From Firmicutes bacterium UBA5449 (lineage in GTDB: Bacteria > Bacillota > SHA-98 > UBA4971), in the NCBI GenBank assembly GCA_002424305.1, contig DIQZ01000048.1, forward strand, positions 2,911 through 16,592: a stretch of DNA of 13,682 bases, written 5' to 3'. The position numbers were made by a program, and so were the translations under genes. The notes beneath the pieces were generated by a model. That model did not search any database. It was not told the DNA's origin and saw only the letters and a program-made list of their open reading frames with translations. This document shows, piece after piece, positions 7,015-13,682 of the stretch. How positions within the stretch are numbered: position 1 is the first letter of the stretch; each line of letters opens with the position of its first letter.

Positions 7015-7845
7015 TCATCGAGAATCACTACCATCTGTCTTGTCATCATGAATATCCTGAAAATTCGGAGCAAGAGGACCGAACCGAAACCATTTCACTG
7101 CTTCTTTTAGTCTTGCCTCGTCCTCATATTCAAGGATGTATGATATGAGAACTCTCCTCAAGAGACGCAGGTCATTTGTGTCCGGCTCCTTTCCGAAGAT
7201 ATCCTTATAAGTGTGTTTTATAGATGCCACAGGTGCTCTAAACCAGTCTACGTCAAACGCCAGCATCAGAAGACGGGTTCTAATCATAGGAGGCATCTCA
7301 AATGCATTACTATAGAACATTCGATTGCCTGTTCTCTCAAGTTCGCGCAAGTTTGGACTTATTAATCCAATATCCTCAAGACAATGATCCAGAGCAGAAA
7401 CAGGCCAGAGTTCAAGACATGCAGTTGCGTTATCCGGGATACCAAGCTCTTCGAATAGAGACGACACTGTCGTAAGGTTCACTAGCTCTTTGTCGGACAC
7501 AAATTTGTAGGCAATCAGAGGGCTAATTTTCGGAGTATCAGCCCAAGCCAATATTATCCCCATTGGAACGTAGTCCGCTGCCTTATCTTCATGAGACTCA
7601 TTGTACATATACCTGGCAATGGCATCTGCCGGAACGTACCAACGTCGACCAAACTTTCTTGCAAATATTTTACCCTCTCGAATGTACTGACGGACAGTTA
7701 TCGGGCTCAAGCGTAATCCCTTTGCTACATCCTCTACCTGATAGTGATCTTGATATTCTACCGTTGGGCCTCCGAGTTCTTCCCAACCCTCAAGACTGTC
7801 TTGCTGTTCAGGCGTGAGAGACTTGAACCATTCTGCGTATTTCAT
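7015..7845 (-). CDS. Excisionase/MerR-type HTH-domain protein, unknown C-terminal domain
   Basis: A 276-residue protein. Residues about 34-82 form a winged helix-turn-helix of the excisionase/MerR kind: YQVEDVAKGL, then the recognition helix SPITVRQYIREGKI, then the wing FGRRWYVP and the helix DAIARYMY. The N-terminal ~30 residues (WFKSLTPEQQDSLEGWEEL) form an amphipathic lead, and residues ~93-265 form a long Trp- and Leu-rich region that matches nothing I know. Classical excisionases are far shorter, so this is a DNA-binding domain fused to an unknown partner or effector domain. It is the first gene of an operon with the nuclease, has its own promoter at 7920-7948 and may control that promoter through the inverted repeat in its leader. 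The ATG has AGGA four bases upstream and a stronger GGAGGTG fifteen bases away. Confidence 0.7.
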   Translation of the reverse strand: MKYAEWFKSLTPEQQDSLEGWEELGGPTVEYQDHYQVEDVAKGLRLSPITVRQYIREGKIFARKFGRRWYVPADAIARYMYNESHEDKAADYVPMGIILAWADTPKISPLIAYKFVSDKELVNLTTVSSLFEELGIPDNATACLELWPVSALDHCLEDIGLISPNLRELERTGNRMFYSNAFEMPPMIRTRLLMLAFDVDWFRAPVASIKHTYKDIFGKEPDTNDLRLLRRVLISYILEYEDEARLKEAVKWFRFGPLAPNFQDIHDDKTDGSDSR

Positions 7846-7870
7846 GGCTTCCTGCGATCACACCTCCCCA

Positions 7871-7893
7871 GGCACATAACGCATCATTGTGCC
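7871..7893. promoter_or_regulatory. Inverted repeat in the HTH operon leader, possible operator
   Basis: GGCACA and TGTGCC form perfect 6-bp arms around an 11-bp centre. Their spacing places the two half-sites about one and a half helical turns apart. The repeat sits between the predicted transcription start (near 7913) and the ribosome binding site of the HTH gene. This is a plausible place for autoregulation, or for a leader hairpin; binding is not shown by sequence. Confidence 0.4.
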
Positions 7894-7919
7894 ATCGCTA
7901 TCATCATATCATCGTAAAT

Positions 7920-7948
7920 ATCGTAACATTGTCATGCAGTGAAGTCAA
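7920..7948 (-). promoter_or_regulatory. Promoter of the HTH-nuclease operon
   Basis: TTGACT (7943-7948, one mismatch from the -35 consensus) is followed after 17 bp by TACGAT (7920-7925). A TGT just before it makes this an extended -10. Start is expected near 7913, giving a leader of about 70 nt. Confidence 0.6.
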
Positions 7949-8034
7949 TATCTATTTTGGACATGTGCTGGATTCTTCCGAATGTGCGTAAGTATTAGCA
8001 GGGCGACTAGGGGGACTGCTCGATAGCATTAAGA

Positions 8035-8062
8035 AAGCCCCTGGGACTATTCCCAGGGGCTT
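8035..8062 (-). terminator. Intrinsic terminator of barrel gene 2
   Basis: A perfect 12-bp stem (8051-8062 with 8035-8046) with a 4-nt loop lies about 30 nt after the stop of barrel gene 2. A T-rich tail follows on the minus strand, and a shorter T-rich stretch on the other side. It separates the barrel gene from the HTH operon. Confidence 0.88.
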
Positions 8063-8093
8063 CTTTGGTTTATTAGTATAGGTTAGTTTCTAC

Positions 8094-10073
8094 TTAGAAC
8101 GGAACTGTGATCTTCAGTGTGAAGAGATACGGTTTCGTCTCTTCTGTAGAAGCGTCGCAAAGCCATGCCCATGGCTTACCATCGTCGTCATCTGCATCGC
8201 ATGGATCCTCTGCAAGCCCGGTCTTACCGTAACCTATCTCAAGGGTGCTCTCGCCGATCTTGACTGTATAGTCAGCATCAACTGCTAACTTGTCTTCTCT
8301 ATAAGTGCAACCTACTCCCAGAGCGCTGTTATCTGAGATGTTGTAGGTGAGCTTGTTGTAGAGCGTAACAGGATAATGAGCCTCATCAGAGCCTACAACC
8401 AGAGCAACCTTATCGCTGAACTGGTCGTTGATAGTGACGTCAGCATGGCCATAGCCTACGAACTTTGTCGCTGCTTTGTCTCCTCCTATGTCCTCACCCT
8501 TTGCAAGGGCAGCAGCAACAACGTCCACCTTCTCGACCATTTCGACCATCAATGTCTGCTCCGCAACAGCATACAGACTGGCATCCAGGCAGTTTGCTTC
8601 AAGCGCCGGCTCACCTTCGTTGAAGTCATAGTCCTTAAACTGGTAAGCAGCTTCACCTGATACGGTAACTCCTTCGAGAGGTGTGGCGTCGAATCCGCCG
8701 TCGATTCTGAACCCATAGCCCTTGAAGCTGGCAAGCGCTTCAGCATCGTACGCCCTACCCATACCCCAGGTGCCACGGCCCCAGAGCTCCAGCATGTCGT
8801 TGAACACGTATGTACCCTTACCATAGACCTGAGTATCAAAGTCATCAGCGTAATCTGCCTCGTCCAGACACTTGTTGAAGTACCCGCCAACGTCAACCGT
8901 AAGCGGCTCAAGCGGCTGGAACTCAACATTCGCGCCGATTTCATTGTAGGAGTTTGCGTCTTTGCTGGTATCTGCGTTTATCAGGAACTCATCATATGCC
9001 TTGAGATCGAAATCCATGTCCAGTAAGTTGAACGTAGTAAGCGCCTCACCATAAAGATGAAGATTACCATTGTATGCCACAATGTCGCTCTTAGTCTTCT
9101 TTCTCGTATCCGGAGCTACAGCGACGAAACCCTCATCTATGAGGTGCATATCAGCGTTGAATACTATTCCTTCAAACGCCATGTCGTTCAGATTGATCTC
9201 AAGCGCCTTTGCCAGGTCGCTCCACTCGCCGGCTGCTACTCGATTGTTACCCAGCGCAAGCGCTGCTGTAAAGGTAGCTTCCTCGGATACTGGTAGAGGA
9301 CCGGTTACGTCAACACTGAGGTTACGTGCTAAATCATACTCAGTAGCGTCAAGACCGCAGTCCATAAGCTTACTCTCACGGTTGTTTTCTTTCTCTTTGT
9401 TATAGCACTCGTAATCGTACTTGGCTAAGTGTTTTACTCCAGCAGTCAATCCAAGAGCATAGCCGTCTGCCAAGTTATATGTAGCCCTACCTAGTGCGTA
9501 ACGAATATCCTTATCGGAGAACTCATAGTCCTCATCGTCAACAGCACCTTCAGCGGCTTTTTCACCAATCTGCTCTTTGGTATAGACAACGTATGCATTG
9601 GTATCAACGTCATAAGGCTGGCCTGCAATCTTCAGAACAGCATACTCGTCATCCAGAGCAACTATGCGATCACCCAATCCCAGCGGATCGCCGAGGCTGC
9701 TGAATGCATAGTCTCCCTTGGTCTGGTTGCTCAGGCTAATTGTAAACGGATAGCCTCTATAGACTGCCCAGAAGGAATCGTCAGGATCTGCATCGACTAC
9801 AAATCCATCTTTGTGGTCCTTATATAGCAGAAATGGAATATGACCTTCTACGGTTTCTCCTTCAGCAAAATCCAATGTCAGATACAGGGTGGACATTCCC
9901 AGCAAATCGATACCGGGAGTTTTTCCACCGGCATTGATGGAATTTACCTTTGTTTCGTCGTACTCGATCTCACCGACGTACTTGCCGCTTACGCTCAGCT
10001 CGGCACCTAATGCCGGAACAGCTAACACTGCAACAAGTGCGAGGGTAAGAACTGTGATTAAATTCTTTCTCAT
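8094..10073 (-). CDS. Secreted beta-barrel-like envelope protein 2
   Basis: A 659-residue paralogue of the protein at 3931-5802. It has a signal peptide (MRKN, hydrophobic core, likely cut after ALGA at residue 24), a mature part made of alternating strands with many Asp and Glu residues, and the C-terminal beta-signal LFTLKITVPF ending in Phe. Shared blocks with the paralogue include SGKYVG, GIDLLGMSTLYLTLDF, GDYAFSSLGDPLGL and GKPWAWLC. Cys625 and Cys639 are spaced exactly as in the paralogue and may form a disulfide in the last loop. Cellular role is inferred: an abundant outer-membrane porin or structural barrel. The ATG has AAGGGGG seven bases upstream (10081-10087). The gene has its own strong promoter, a structured leader of about 260 nt and its own terminator, suggesting high and regulated expression. 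It is strongly acidic compared with its lysine-richer paralogue. Confidence 0.8.
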   Translation of the reverse strand: MRKNLITVLTLALVAVLAVPALGAELSVSGKYVGEIEYDETKVNSINAGGKTPGIDLLGMSTLYLTLDFAEGETVEGHIPFLLYKDHKDGFVVDADPDDSFWAVYRGYPFTISLSNQTKGDYAFSSLGDPLGLGDRIVALDDEYAVLKIAGQPYDVDTNAYVVYTKEQIGEKAAEGAVDDEDYEFSDKDIRYALGRATYNLADGYALGLTAGVKHLAKYDYECYNKEKENNRESKLMDCGLDATEYDLARNLSVDVTGPLPVSEEATFTAALALGNNRVAAGEWSDLAKALEINLNDMAFEGIVFNADMHLIDEGFVAVAPDTRKKTKSDIVAYNGNLHLYGEALTTFNLLDMDFDLKAYDEFLINADTSKDANSYNEIGANVEFQPLEPLTVDVGGYFNKCLDEADYADDFDTQVYGKGTYVFNDMLELWGRGTWGMGRAYDAEALASFKGYGFRIDGGFDATPLEGVTVSGEAAYQFKDYDFNEGEPALEANCLDASLYAVAEQTLMVEMVEKVDVVAAALAKGEDIGGDKAATKFVGYGHADVTINDQFSDKVALVVGSDEAHYPVTLYNKLTYNISDNSALGVGCTYREDKLAVDADYTVKIGESTLEIGYGKTGLAEDPCDADDDDGKPWAWLCDASTEETKPYLFTLKITVPF

Positions 10074-10080
10074 TTCTTTT

Positions 10081-10124
10081 CCCCCTTAAGGTTATTGGTA
10101 GTTTGTTGTTGTGACCCTTGGGGG
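10081..10124 (-). promoter_or_regulatory. Hairpin that would sequester the ribosome binding site of barrel gene 2
   Basis: In the transcript CCCCCAAGG (10116-10124) can pair with CCTT and GGGGG of 10081-10091, leaving only an AA bulge. The GGGGG belongs to the AAGGGGG Shine-Dalgarno. The loop is 24 nt. The fold would block translation unless opened, so it is a candidate translational switch. Confidence 0.5.
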
Positions 10125-10131
10125 TATCGTC

Positions 10132-10299
10132 ATCGTGAGTTGCCTTGTTTCCTCACAATTTCCCAACCACCCGTAGAGTCAAGGCTGCACTTAGTCTTTC
10201 ATAGTTTTCTGCGACTTGAGTGCGATGTATGCCCGTATTTATGCGATTAGCCTCGTAGCTAACCTGTGGGTTGCACCCCCCTTCCTGCTACGTGGCTAA
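10132..10299 (-). ncRNA. Structured leader RNA of barrel gene 2, unknown class
   Basis: Three further hairpins lie in the transcribed leader. The first is a 12-bp stem with one A-A mismatch (10287-10299 with 10247-10259), enclosing a small GGGT/ACCC hairpin (10268-10278). The second is a 5+4-bp stem with a small internal loop (10213-10223 with 10187-10196). The third is an 8-bp stem with one G-U pair (10152-10159 with 10132-10139). With the masking hairpin at 10081-10124 they make a four-stem leader. I compared it by memory with the common riboswitch classes and found no match. Function is unknown. Confidence 0.45.
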
Positions 10300-10338
10300 A
10301 ATTAATGCATGAAACATAATTTAAGCACTTATTGTAAG

Positions 10339-10367
10339 ATGATACCATAGGTCGGCAGAAATGCCAA
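10339..10367 (-). promoter_or_regulatory. Strong sigma-A-type promoter of barrel gene 2
   Basis: TTGGCA (10362-10367) and TATCAT (10339-10344) are each one base off consensus, with an ideal 17-bp spacer and a TGG extension before the -10. Transcription should start near 10332, which makes the leader about 260 nt. A small inverted repeat (GGCA with TGCC around TTTC) overlaps the -35 and could be a regulator site. Confidence 0.8.
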
Positions 10368-10428
10368 CAGAAACCTTTAGATCCATCTAGCGACTACTAT
10401 TCTACGCAATTCCATGTTTTCCTGCTAT

Positions 10429-10457
10429 ATTCGACAAGAAACCCTAGGAATTGTCAA
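10429..10457 (-). promoter_or_regulatory. Weak second promoter overlapping the polA stop codon
   Basis: A perfect TTGACA (10452-10457) overlaps the polA TGA stop. It is followed after 17 bp by TCGAAT (10429-10434), which matches the -10 consensus at four of six positions. It may add to the stronger promoter at 10339-10367 or may be chance. No polA terminator is visible here. Confidence 0.25.
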
Positions 10458-13243
10458 GCAAGTTTCGTCAGTTCAAGCCAGTTGGGGCCTGCCTTGACAT
10501 CAACCTTCAGAGGCACATCAAGAACCATAGCGCTTTCCATGGTTTCCCGAACCAAGTCTGCTACTTCCGTCAATTCATCCTTGGGCACATCAAAAACAAG
10601 TTCGTCATGAACCTGGAGGAGCATTCGTGCCTTGAGTCCTCTCGTATCAAGTTCCCTCGCCACATCAACCATGGCAAGCTTTATTATGTCTGCAGCAGTC
10701 CCTTGAATCGGCGTGTTCATGGCGGTCCTCTCCGCGAATTTTCTTCGCGGGATATTCTTGTTACGCAGCTCAGGCAAGTAACGCCTCCTATTTAAGAGAG
10801 TTGTTACATATCCGTCCTCCTTCGCCTTGGCGACCACCTCATCTAGAAATTTCTTTACCCCCTTGTAATGGTGAAAGTAATTCTCGATGAACCTGGACGC
10901 CTCTGACCTGGTGATCTTTATGCCCTTCGCCAGCCCAAAATCGCTTATGCCATATATTATGCCGAAGTTAACGGCTTTGGCCTTTGTCCTCATTTCAGGA
11001 GTTACGTCTCGAAGAGCCACCCCAAATACCCTGGCTGCGGTCCGCGCATGGACATCCTCACCCTTTTGGAAGGATTCTACGAGAATCTCGTCTTTTGAGA
11101 AGTGGGCAAGTACTCGAAGTTCGACTTGCGAGTAATCGGCACTCATTATGACGCTGTGTTCGTCACCGGGAATAAAAACTCCCCGAATTTTGCGGCCTTC
11201 CTCTGTCCGGACAGGGATATTTTGCAGATTTGGATCACTGCTGGACAGGCGACCGGTGGAAGTCACAGCTTGGTTAAATGTAGTATGGATACGCCCTGTC
11301 GCAGGATTTATCAACGCGCCAAGCGCGTCAGAATAAGTGCCTTTTATCTTAGTCAGCTCTCGATATTCCAGGATTTTGTCAGCAATATCATGACTAAACG
11401 AGAGAGCCTCCAAAACCTCCGCATCAGTGGAATATCCGGTCTTAGTCTTTTTGACAGGCGGAAGGCCTAGTTTCTCAAATAGGATGAAGCTTAGCTGTTT
11501 AGGGGAGTTTATGTTAAATTCCTCTCCTGCCAGCTCAAAGATTTCCTTCTCCAATTCGGCCAGCCTTTGACCCAGGTCACGGGAGAGCTCTCGTAGACCA
11601 TGAGGATCCACCTTAATCCCTGTCATCTCCATGTCAGCAAGGATCCTAACAAGGGGCATTTCCACATCCACAAACAGTCTGTCCATACCCAGTTCGGAGA
11701 GTTTTTGACTCAGGGCATCCCTAAGCTGCGGAAGTCTTGCCAGGCTACCGCATACTACATCGCGGACACTGTCTGCTTCTGCTTCCCCAATCGTCCTTGG
11801 AAGCCCTCCTTTGCCTGAGCGAGAAACCAAATCCGAGAACACAGATACCTCATCACCCAGGTAGTCCCTGATAAGGTCGTCCACACCGGTTTTCTGATCC
11901 GGATTTGTCAGGTAAGAAGCGATCATCGTGTCAAAAACAGGACCGGACAGTGTGACTCCGCGACGCTTTAAATGGATGATTTTCGTTTTGGCGTCATGAC
12001 ATGCTTTTTGCACATGCGTATCCTCGAAAAGAGGCTTCAGCACCCGGATAGTCTCAGCCTCAGGAAGGCGAGGCGCACCAAGACGCGTATGGGCAAAAGG
12101 CAAGTAAAACCCTTGTCCGTCAGGATGTGCAATTGCGATACCGACAAGTCCTGCGCGCATCGGATTCTCACTGTCAGGGATTGTCGCAAATGCAAACTCG
12201 CCTGCAGCGGTCAATTCCCCCGCAATAGTCTGAACTTGCTGTAAATCCTCTAATGTTGTGCACTTACCCGGCTGCTTTCGGGCTTCATCGGCTTCTCCTG
12301 ACGCCTCATCTGCACTCTCTTGTGCAAAAAGATCCAACGTAGCGGAAGATATAGCATCCCCCTTATTTTGAAGTTTGTCCTCAAAGCGCTTCATCAGTCT
12401 TTTGAACTCAAGACGTTTAAGAAGACTCACAAGAGCAGGCCAATCAGGCTCTTCTACATGGCATTCTTCAAGACTGAACTCAATTGGCACTTCCCGGTCA
12501 ATTGTGGCGAGGCGCTTCGAAAGCCTTGCTTGTTCTGCATGTTCCTTTAGAAGGCGTCTTGTGCGTTCTGATTTGATACTGTCTACCTTATCAAGAATAT
12601 CCTCGAGATAGCCCAAGGCCTGTATAAGCTTGACTGCGGTTTTCTCGCCGATTCCAGGCACTCCCGGGATATTATCGGATGCATCTCCTGCCAGTCCTTT
12701 GACATCAGTTACATATTGAGGGCCTACTCCGAAGCGCTCTTTTACCGCTTCTTCATCATAAGTCTCCATCTGACTTATGCCTCTCTTGGTAAGCATAGCT
12801 CGCGTAAGATCAGACACAAGCTGCAAGGCATCTCTGTCGCCTGTTACGATAAGACACTCATGCCCAGCGTCTTCTGACTTCTTGGCTACTGTGCCGATGA
12901 TGTCGTCTGCCTCATATCCGGCAATCTCAAGCACAGGAATGCGAAACGTGGCAAGCAGCTCTTTTATCAGAGGCATCTGCGAACTAAGCTCATCAGGCAT
13001 TCCCTTCCTGGTAGCTTTGTATTCATCGTACTCCAGGTGTCTGAATGTAGGCCCGGATTTGTCAAATGCCACAGCCAGCAAGTCAGGCTTTTCTTCATCC
13101 ATCAAACGAACGAGCATATTGGCAAAGCCATGCACGGCATTAGTAGGCTCACCATCCTTTGTGGTGAGCTCTGCTTGAATCGCGTAGAAGGCGCGGTTCG
13201 CAAGGCTATTTCCATCAATAATCACAAGTTTCTTTCTCTTCAT
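10454..13243 (-). CDS. polA: DNA polymerase I (proofreading domain degenerate)
   Basis: A 929-residue family A polymerase for lagging-strand maturation and repair. The 5' nuclease domain (about 1-295) has DGNSLANRAFYAI, GYEADDIIGT, VTGDRDALQL and GLAGDASDNIPGVPGIGEKTA. A 3'-5' exonuclease-like domain (about 350-515) follows, then the polymerase domain with motif A DYSQVELR (703-710), motif B RTKAKAVNFGIIYG (752-765) and motif C VHDE (878-881). The exonuclease DEDD residues are gone: the FDTET motif reads FATIP, and the other two Asp positions align with Lys and Gly. Proofreading is therefore probably absent, as in Taq and Bacillus Pol I. The start is set at the ATG at 13243 because GGAGG (13250-13254) lies six bases upstream and MKRKKLVIIDGN is the usual N-terminus. 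A longer frame opening at 13282 would place this ribosome site inside the coding region. Confidence 0.97.
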   Translation of the reverse strand: MKRKKLVIIDGNSLANRAFYAIQAELTTKDGEPTNAVHGFANMLVRLMDEEKPDLLAVAFDKSGPTFRHLEYDEYKATRKGMPDELSSQMPLIKELLATFRIPVLEIAGYEADDIIGTVAKKSEDAGHECLIVTGDRDALQLVSDLTRAMLTKRGISQMETYDEEAVKERFGVGPQYVTDVKGLAGDASDNIPGVPGIGEKTAVKLIQALGYLEDILDKVDSIKSERTRRLLKEHAEQARLSKRLATIDREVPIEFSLEECHVEEPDWPALVSLLKRLEFKRLMKRFEDKLQNKGDAISSATLDLFAQESADEASGEADEARKQPGKCTTLEDLQQVQTIAGELTAAGEFAFATIPDSENPMRAGLVGIAIAHPDGQGFYLPFAHTRLGAPRLPEAETIRVLKPLFEDTHVQKACHDAKTKIIHLKRRGVTLSGPVFDTMIASYLTNPDQKTGVDDLIRDYLGDEVSVFSDLVSRSGKGGLPRTIGEAEADSVRDVVCGSLARLPQLRDALSQKLSELGMDRLFVDVEMPLVRILADMEMTGIKVDPHGLRELSRDLGQRLAELEKEIFELAGEEFNINSPKQLSFILFEKLGLPPVKKTKTGYSTDAEVLEALSFSHDIADKILEYRELTKIKGTYSDALGALINPATGRIHTTFNQAVTSTGRLSSSDPNLQNIPVRTEEGRKIRGVFIPGDEHSVIMSADYSQVELRVLAHFSKDEILVESFQKGEDVHARTAARVFGVALRDVTPEMRTKAKAVNFGIIYGISDFGLAKGIKITRSEASRFIENYFHHYKGVKKFLDEVVAKAKEDGYVTTLLNRRRYLPELRNKNIPRRKFAERTAMNTPIQGTAADIIKLAMVDVARELDTRGLKARMLLQVHDELVFDVPKDELTEVADLVRETMESAMVLDVPLKVDVKAGPNWLELTKLA

Positions 13244-13356
13244 ATCCTGCCTCCGCATTTCAGCGTTAGTATACACACACACTGTTCATATCATCATACA
13301 TCATCAAAGTCTTCCTCATTTGCCTCTTGATTCCTGCAATATCGTGCATCATATCC

Positions 13357-13396
13357 AAAGGTCTCAGAAGAACGTCTTCATATTGACTAGACCTTT
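13357..13396. repeat. Nested inverted repeats upstream of polA
   Basis: AAAGGTCT (13357-13364) and AGACCTTT (13389-13396) form perfect 8-bp arms. Inside them GAAGA (13367-13371) and TCTTC (13375-13379) form a second small hairpin. No T-run follows, so it is not a typical terminator; a protein-binding site or leader structure is possible. Confidence 0.5.
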
Positions 13397-13500
13397 AAGC
13401 CTCATTCATCTGGACCAAGAAACCCTAATCAACCTAAGCAACTCTATGTACATGTCAGTAAATGTAAGCCGGCGGAAGTAGGCGTAAGCAATCCTGACCA

Positions 13501-13550
13501 ACACCAAACAACACCAAATAGCACCAAATGACCACAAATAACCACAAATT
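13501..13550. repeat. Five tandem 10-bp repeats upstream of polA
   Basis: Five uninterrupted 10-base units follow each other. The first three read (A/G)CACCAAAYR-like and the last two ACCACAAAT(A/T). Every unit has an AAA tract at the same position, so the tracts repeat at about the helical period. The array lies about 260 bp upstream of the polA start. Confidence 0.75.
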
Positions 13551-13572
13551 GAGTGACCCCAAGCGGCAAGTA

Positions 13573-13593
13573 AGGCGCCCAATAAGGGCGCCT
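13573..13593. terminator. GC-rich hairpin, possible terminator of an upstream gene
   Basis: Perfect 8-bp arms AGGCGCCC and GGGCGCCT flank an AATAA loop. The stem is strong, but neither side is followed by a real T-run. If it ends a gene, that gene lies beyond the right edge and reads leftward. Confidence 0.35.
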
Positions 13594-13682
13594 CGTTCCA
13601 CATGAATTGATCTATCTCCTTAATATAGAAGGTTTTCAGGTGCTTCATATCTGGAAGCCTGGAGGTTGAGCAGCTACGAATC

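Larger units (their letters stand above)
13244..13682. other. Region upstream of polA without a convincing gene
   Basis: The 439 bases hold repeats and hairpins listed separately. An 80-codon frame on the minus strand (13406-13648) encodes a hydrophobic peptide but has no Shine-Dalgarno and runs through the tandem repeats, so I do not call it. A TATACT hexamer (13268-13273) about 25 nt before the polA start could be a -10 box, but lacks a good -35. Confidence 0.55.

Noticed and set aside
10290..10318. Nine-codon reading frame at the start of the barrel gene 2 leader, as a possible leader peptide
   Set aside because: No ribosome binding site precedes the ATG and there is no run of regulatory codons.
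10081..10332. Known riboswitch (preQ1, c-di-GMP, cobalamin, TPP) in the barrel gene 2 leader
   Set aside because: Only short fragments such as GGTTAGCTAC recall known motifs. The required conserved cores and helix order are absent by eye, though no covariance search was possible.
13244..13282. N-terminal extension of polA starting at 13282
   Set aside because: The GGAGG ribosome site would lie inside the coding region, and the 13 extra residues have no counterpart at the usual Pol I N-terminus.
13406..13648. 80-codon minus-strand frame encoding a hydrophobic peptide
   Set aside because: No Shine-Dalgarno upstream, no recognisable domain, and it reads through the 10-bp tandem repeats and the GC-rich hairpin. 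Hydrophobicity alone is not enough to call a gene.
1..13682. CRISPR arrays, rRNA, complete tRNAs, IS elements or integrase genes
   Set aside because: No spaced repeats, RNA-gene signatures, transposase motifs or terminal inverted repeats were found on either strand.

Overview
All convincing genes in this 13.7 kb window lie on the minus strand, so transcription runs from high to low coordinates. Base composition looks moderate and fairly even by eye. The core genes are polA, a ytaF-type membrane protein gene, coaE, a membrane-anchored SLT lytic transglycosylase and a short-form nicotinate phosphoribosyltransferase. YtaF and the ytaF-coaE-transglycosylase neighbourhood suggest a Bacillota (Firmicutes) chromosome. 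Two large secreted proteins end in a Phe-terminated, alternating beta-strand tail typical of outer-membrane beta-barrels, so a diderm lineage (Limnochordia- or Halanaerobia-like) is my best guess. This is inferred, not proven.

Layout in transcription order. (1) 13244-13682: upstream region of polA with five 10-bp tandem repeats and two inverted repeats, and no convincing gene. (2) 10454-13243: polA, whose proofreading domain has lost its catalytic residues. (3) 10074-10453: a long leader with a strong sigma-A-type promoter and four successive hairpins, the last of which would mask the ribosome binding site of the next gene. (4) 8094-10073: beta-barrel-like protein 2, followed by an intrinsic terminator. 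(5) 7015-7845 and 6073-6981: a two-gene operon with its own promoter and terminator, encoding an excisionase/MerR-type HTH protein and a NucS/DUF91-like PD-(D/E)XK nuclease. (6) 3931-5802: beta-barrel-like protein 1, a paralogue of protein 2, with its own consensus promoter. Its last nine codons, stop included, are repeated in frame just downstream with only third-position changes. (7) 2790-3533 ytaF, 2054-2680/2686 coaE, 1379-1963 transglycosylase and 172-1242 NAPRTase, ending at a bidirectional hairpin at 28-51.

Reading: polA, ytaF, coaE and the transglycosylase are often close together in Bacillota. The roughly 7 kb of envelope and nuclease genes between polA and ytaF therefore looks like an accessory insertion, each unit with its own signals. 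The most unusual features are the structured leader of barrel protein 2, the duplicated C-terminal beta-signal after barrel protein 1, and the HTH-nuclease pair held between the two paralogues.
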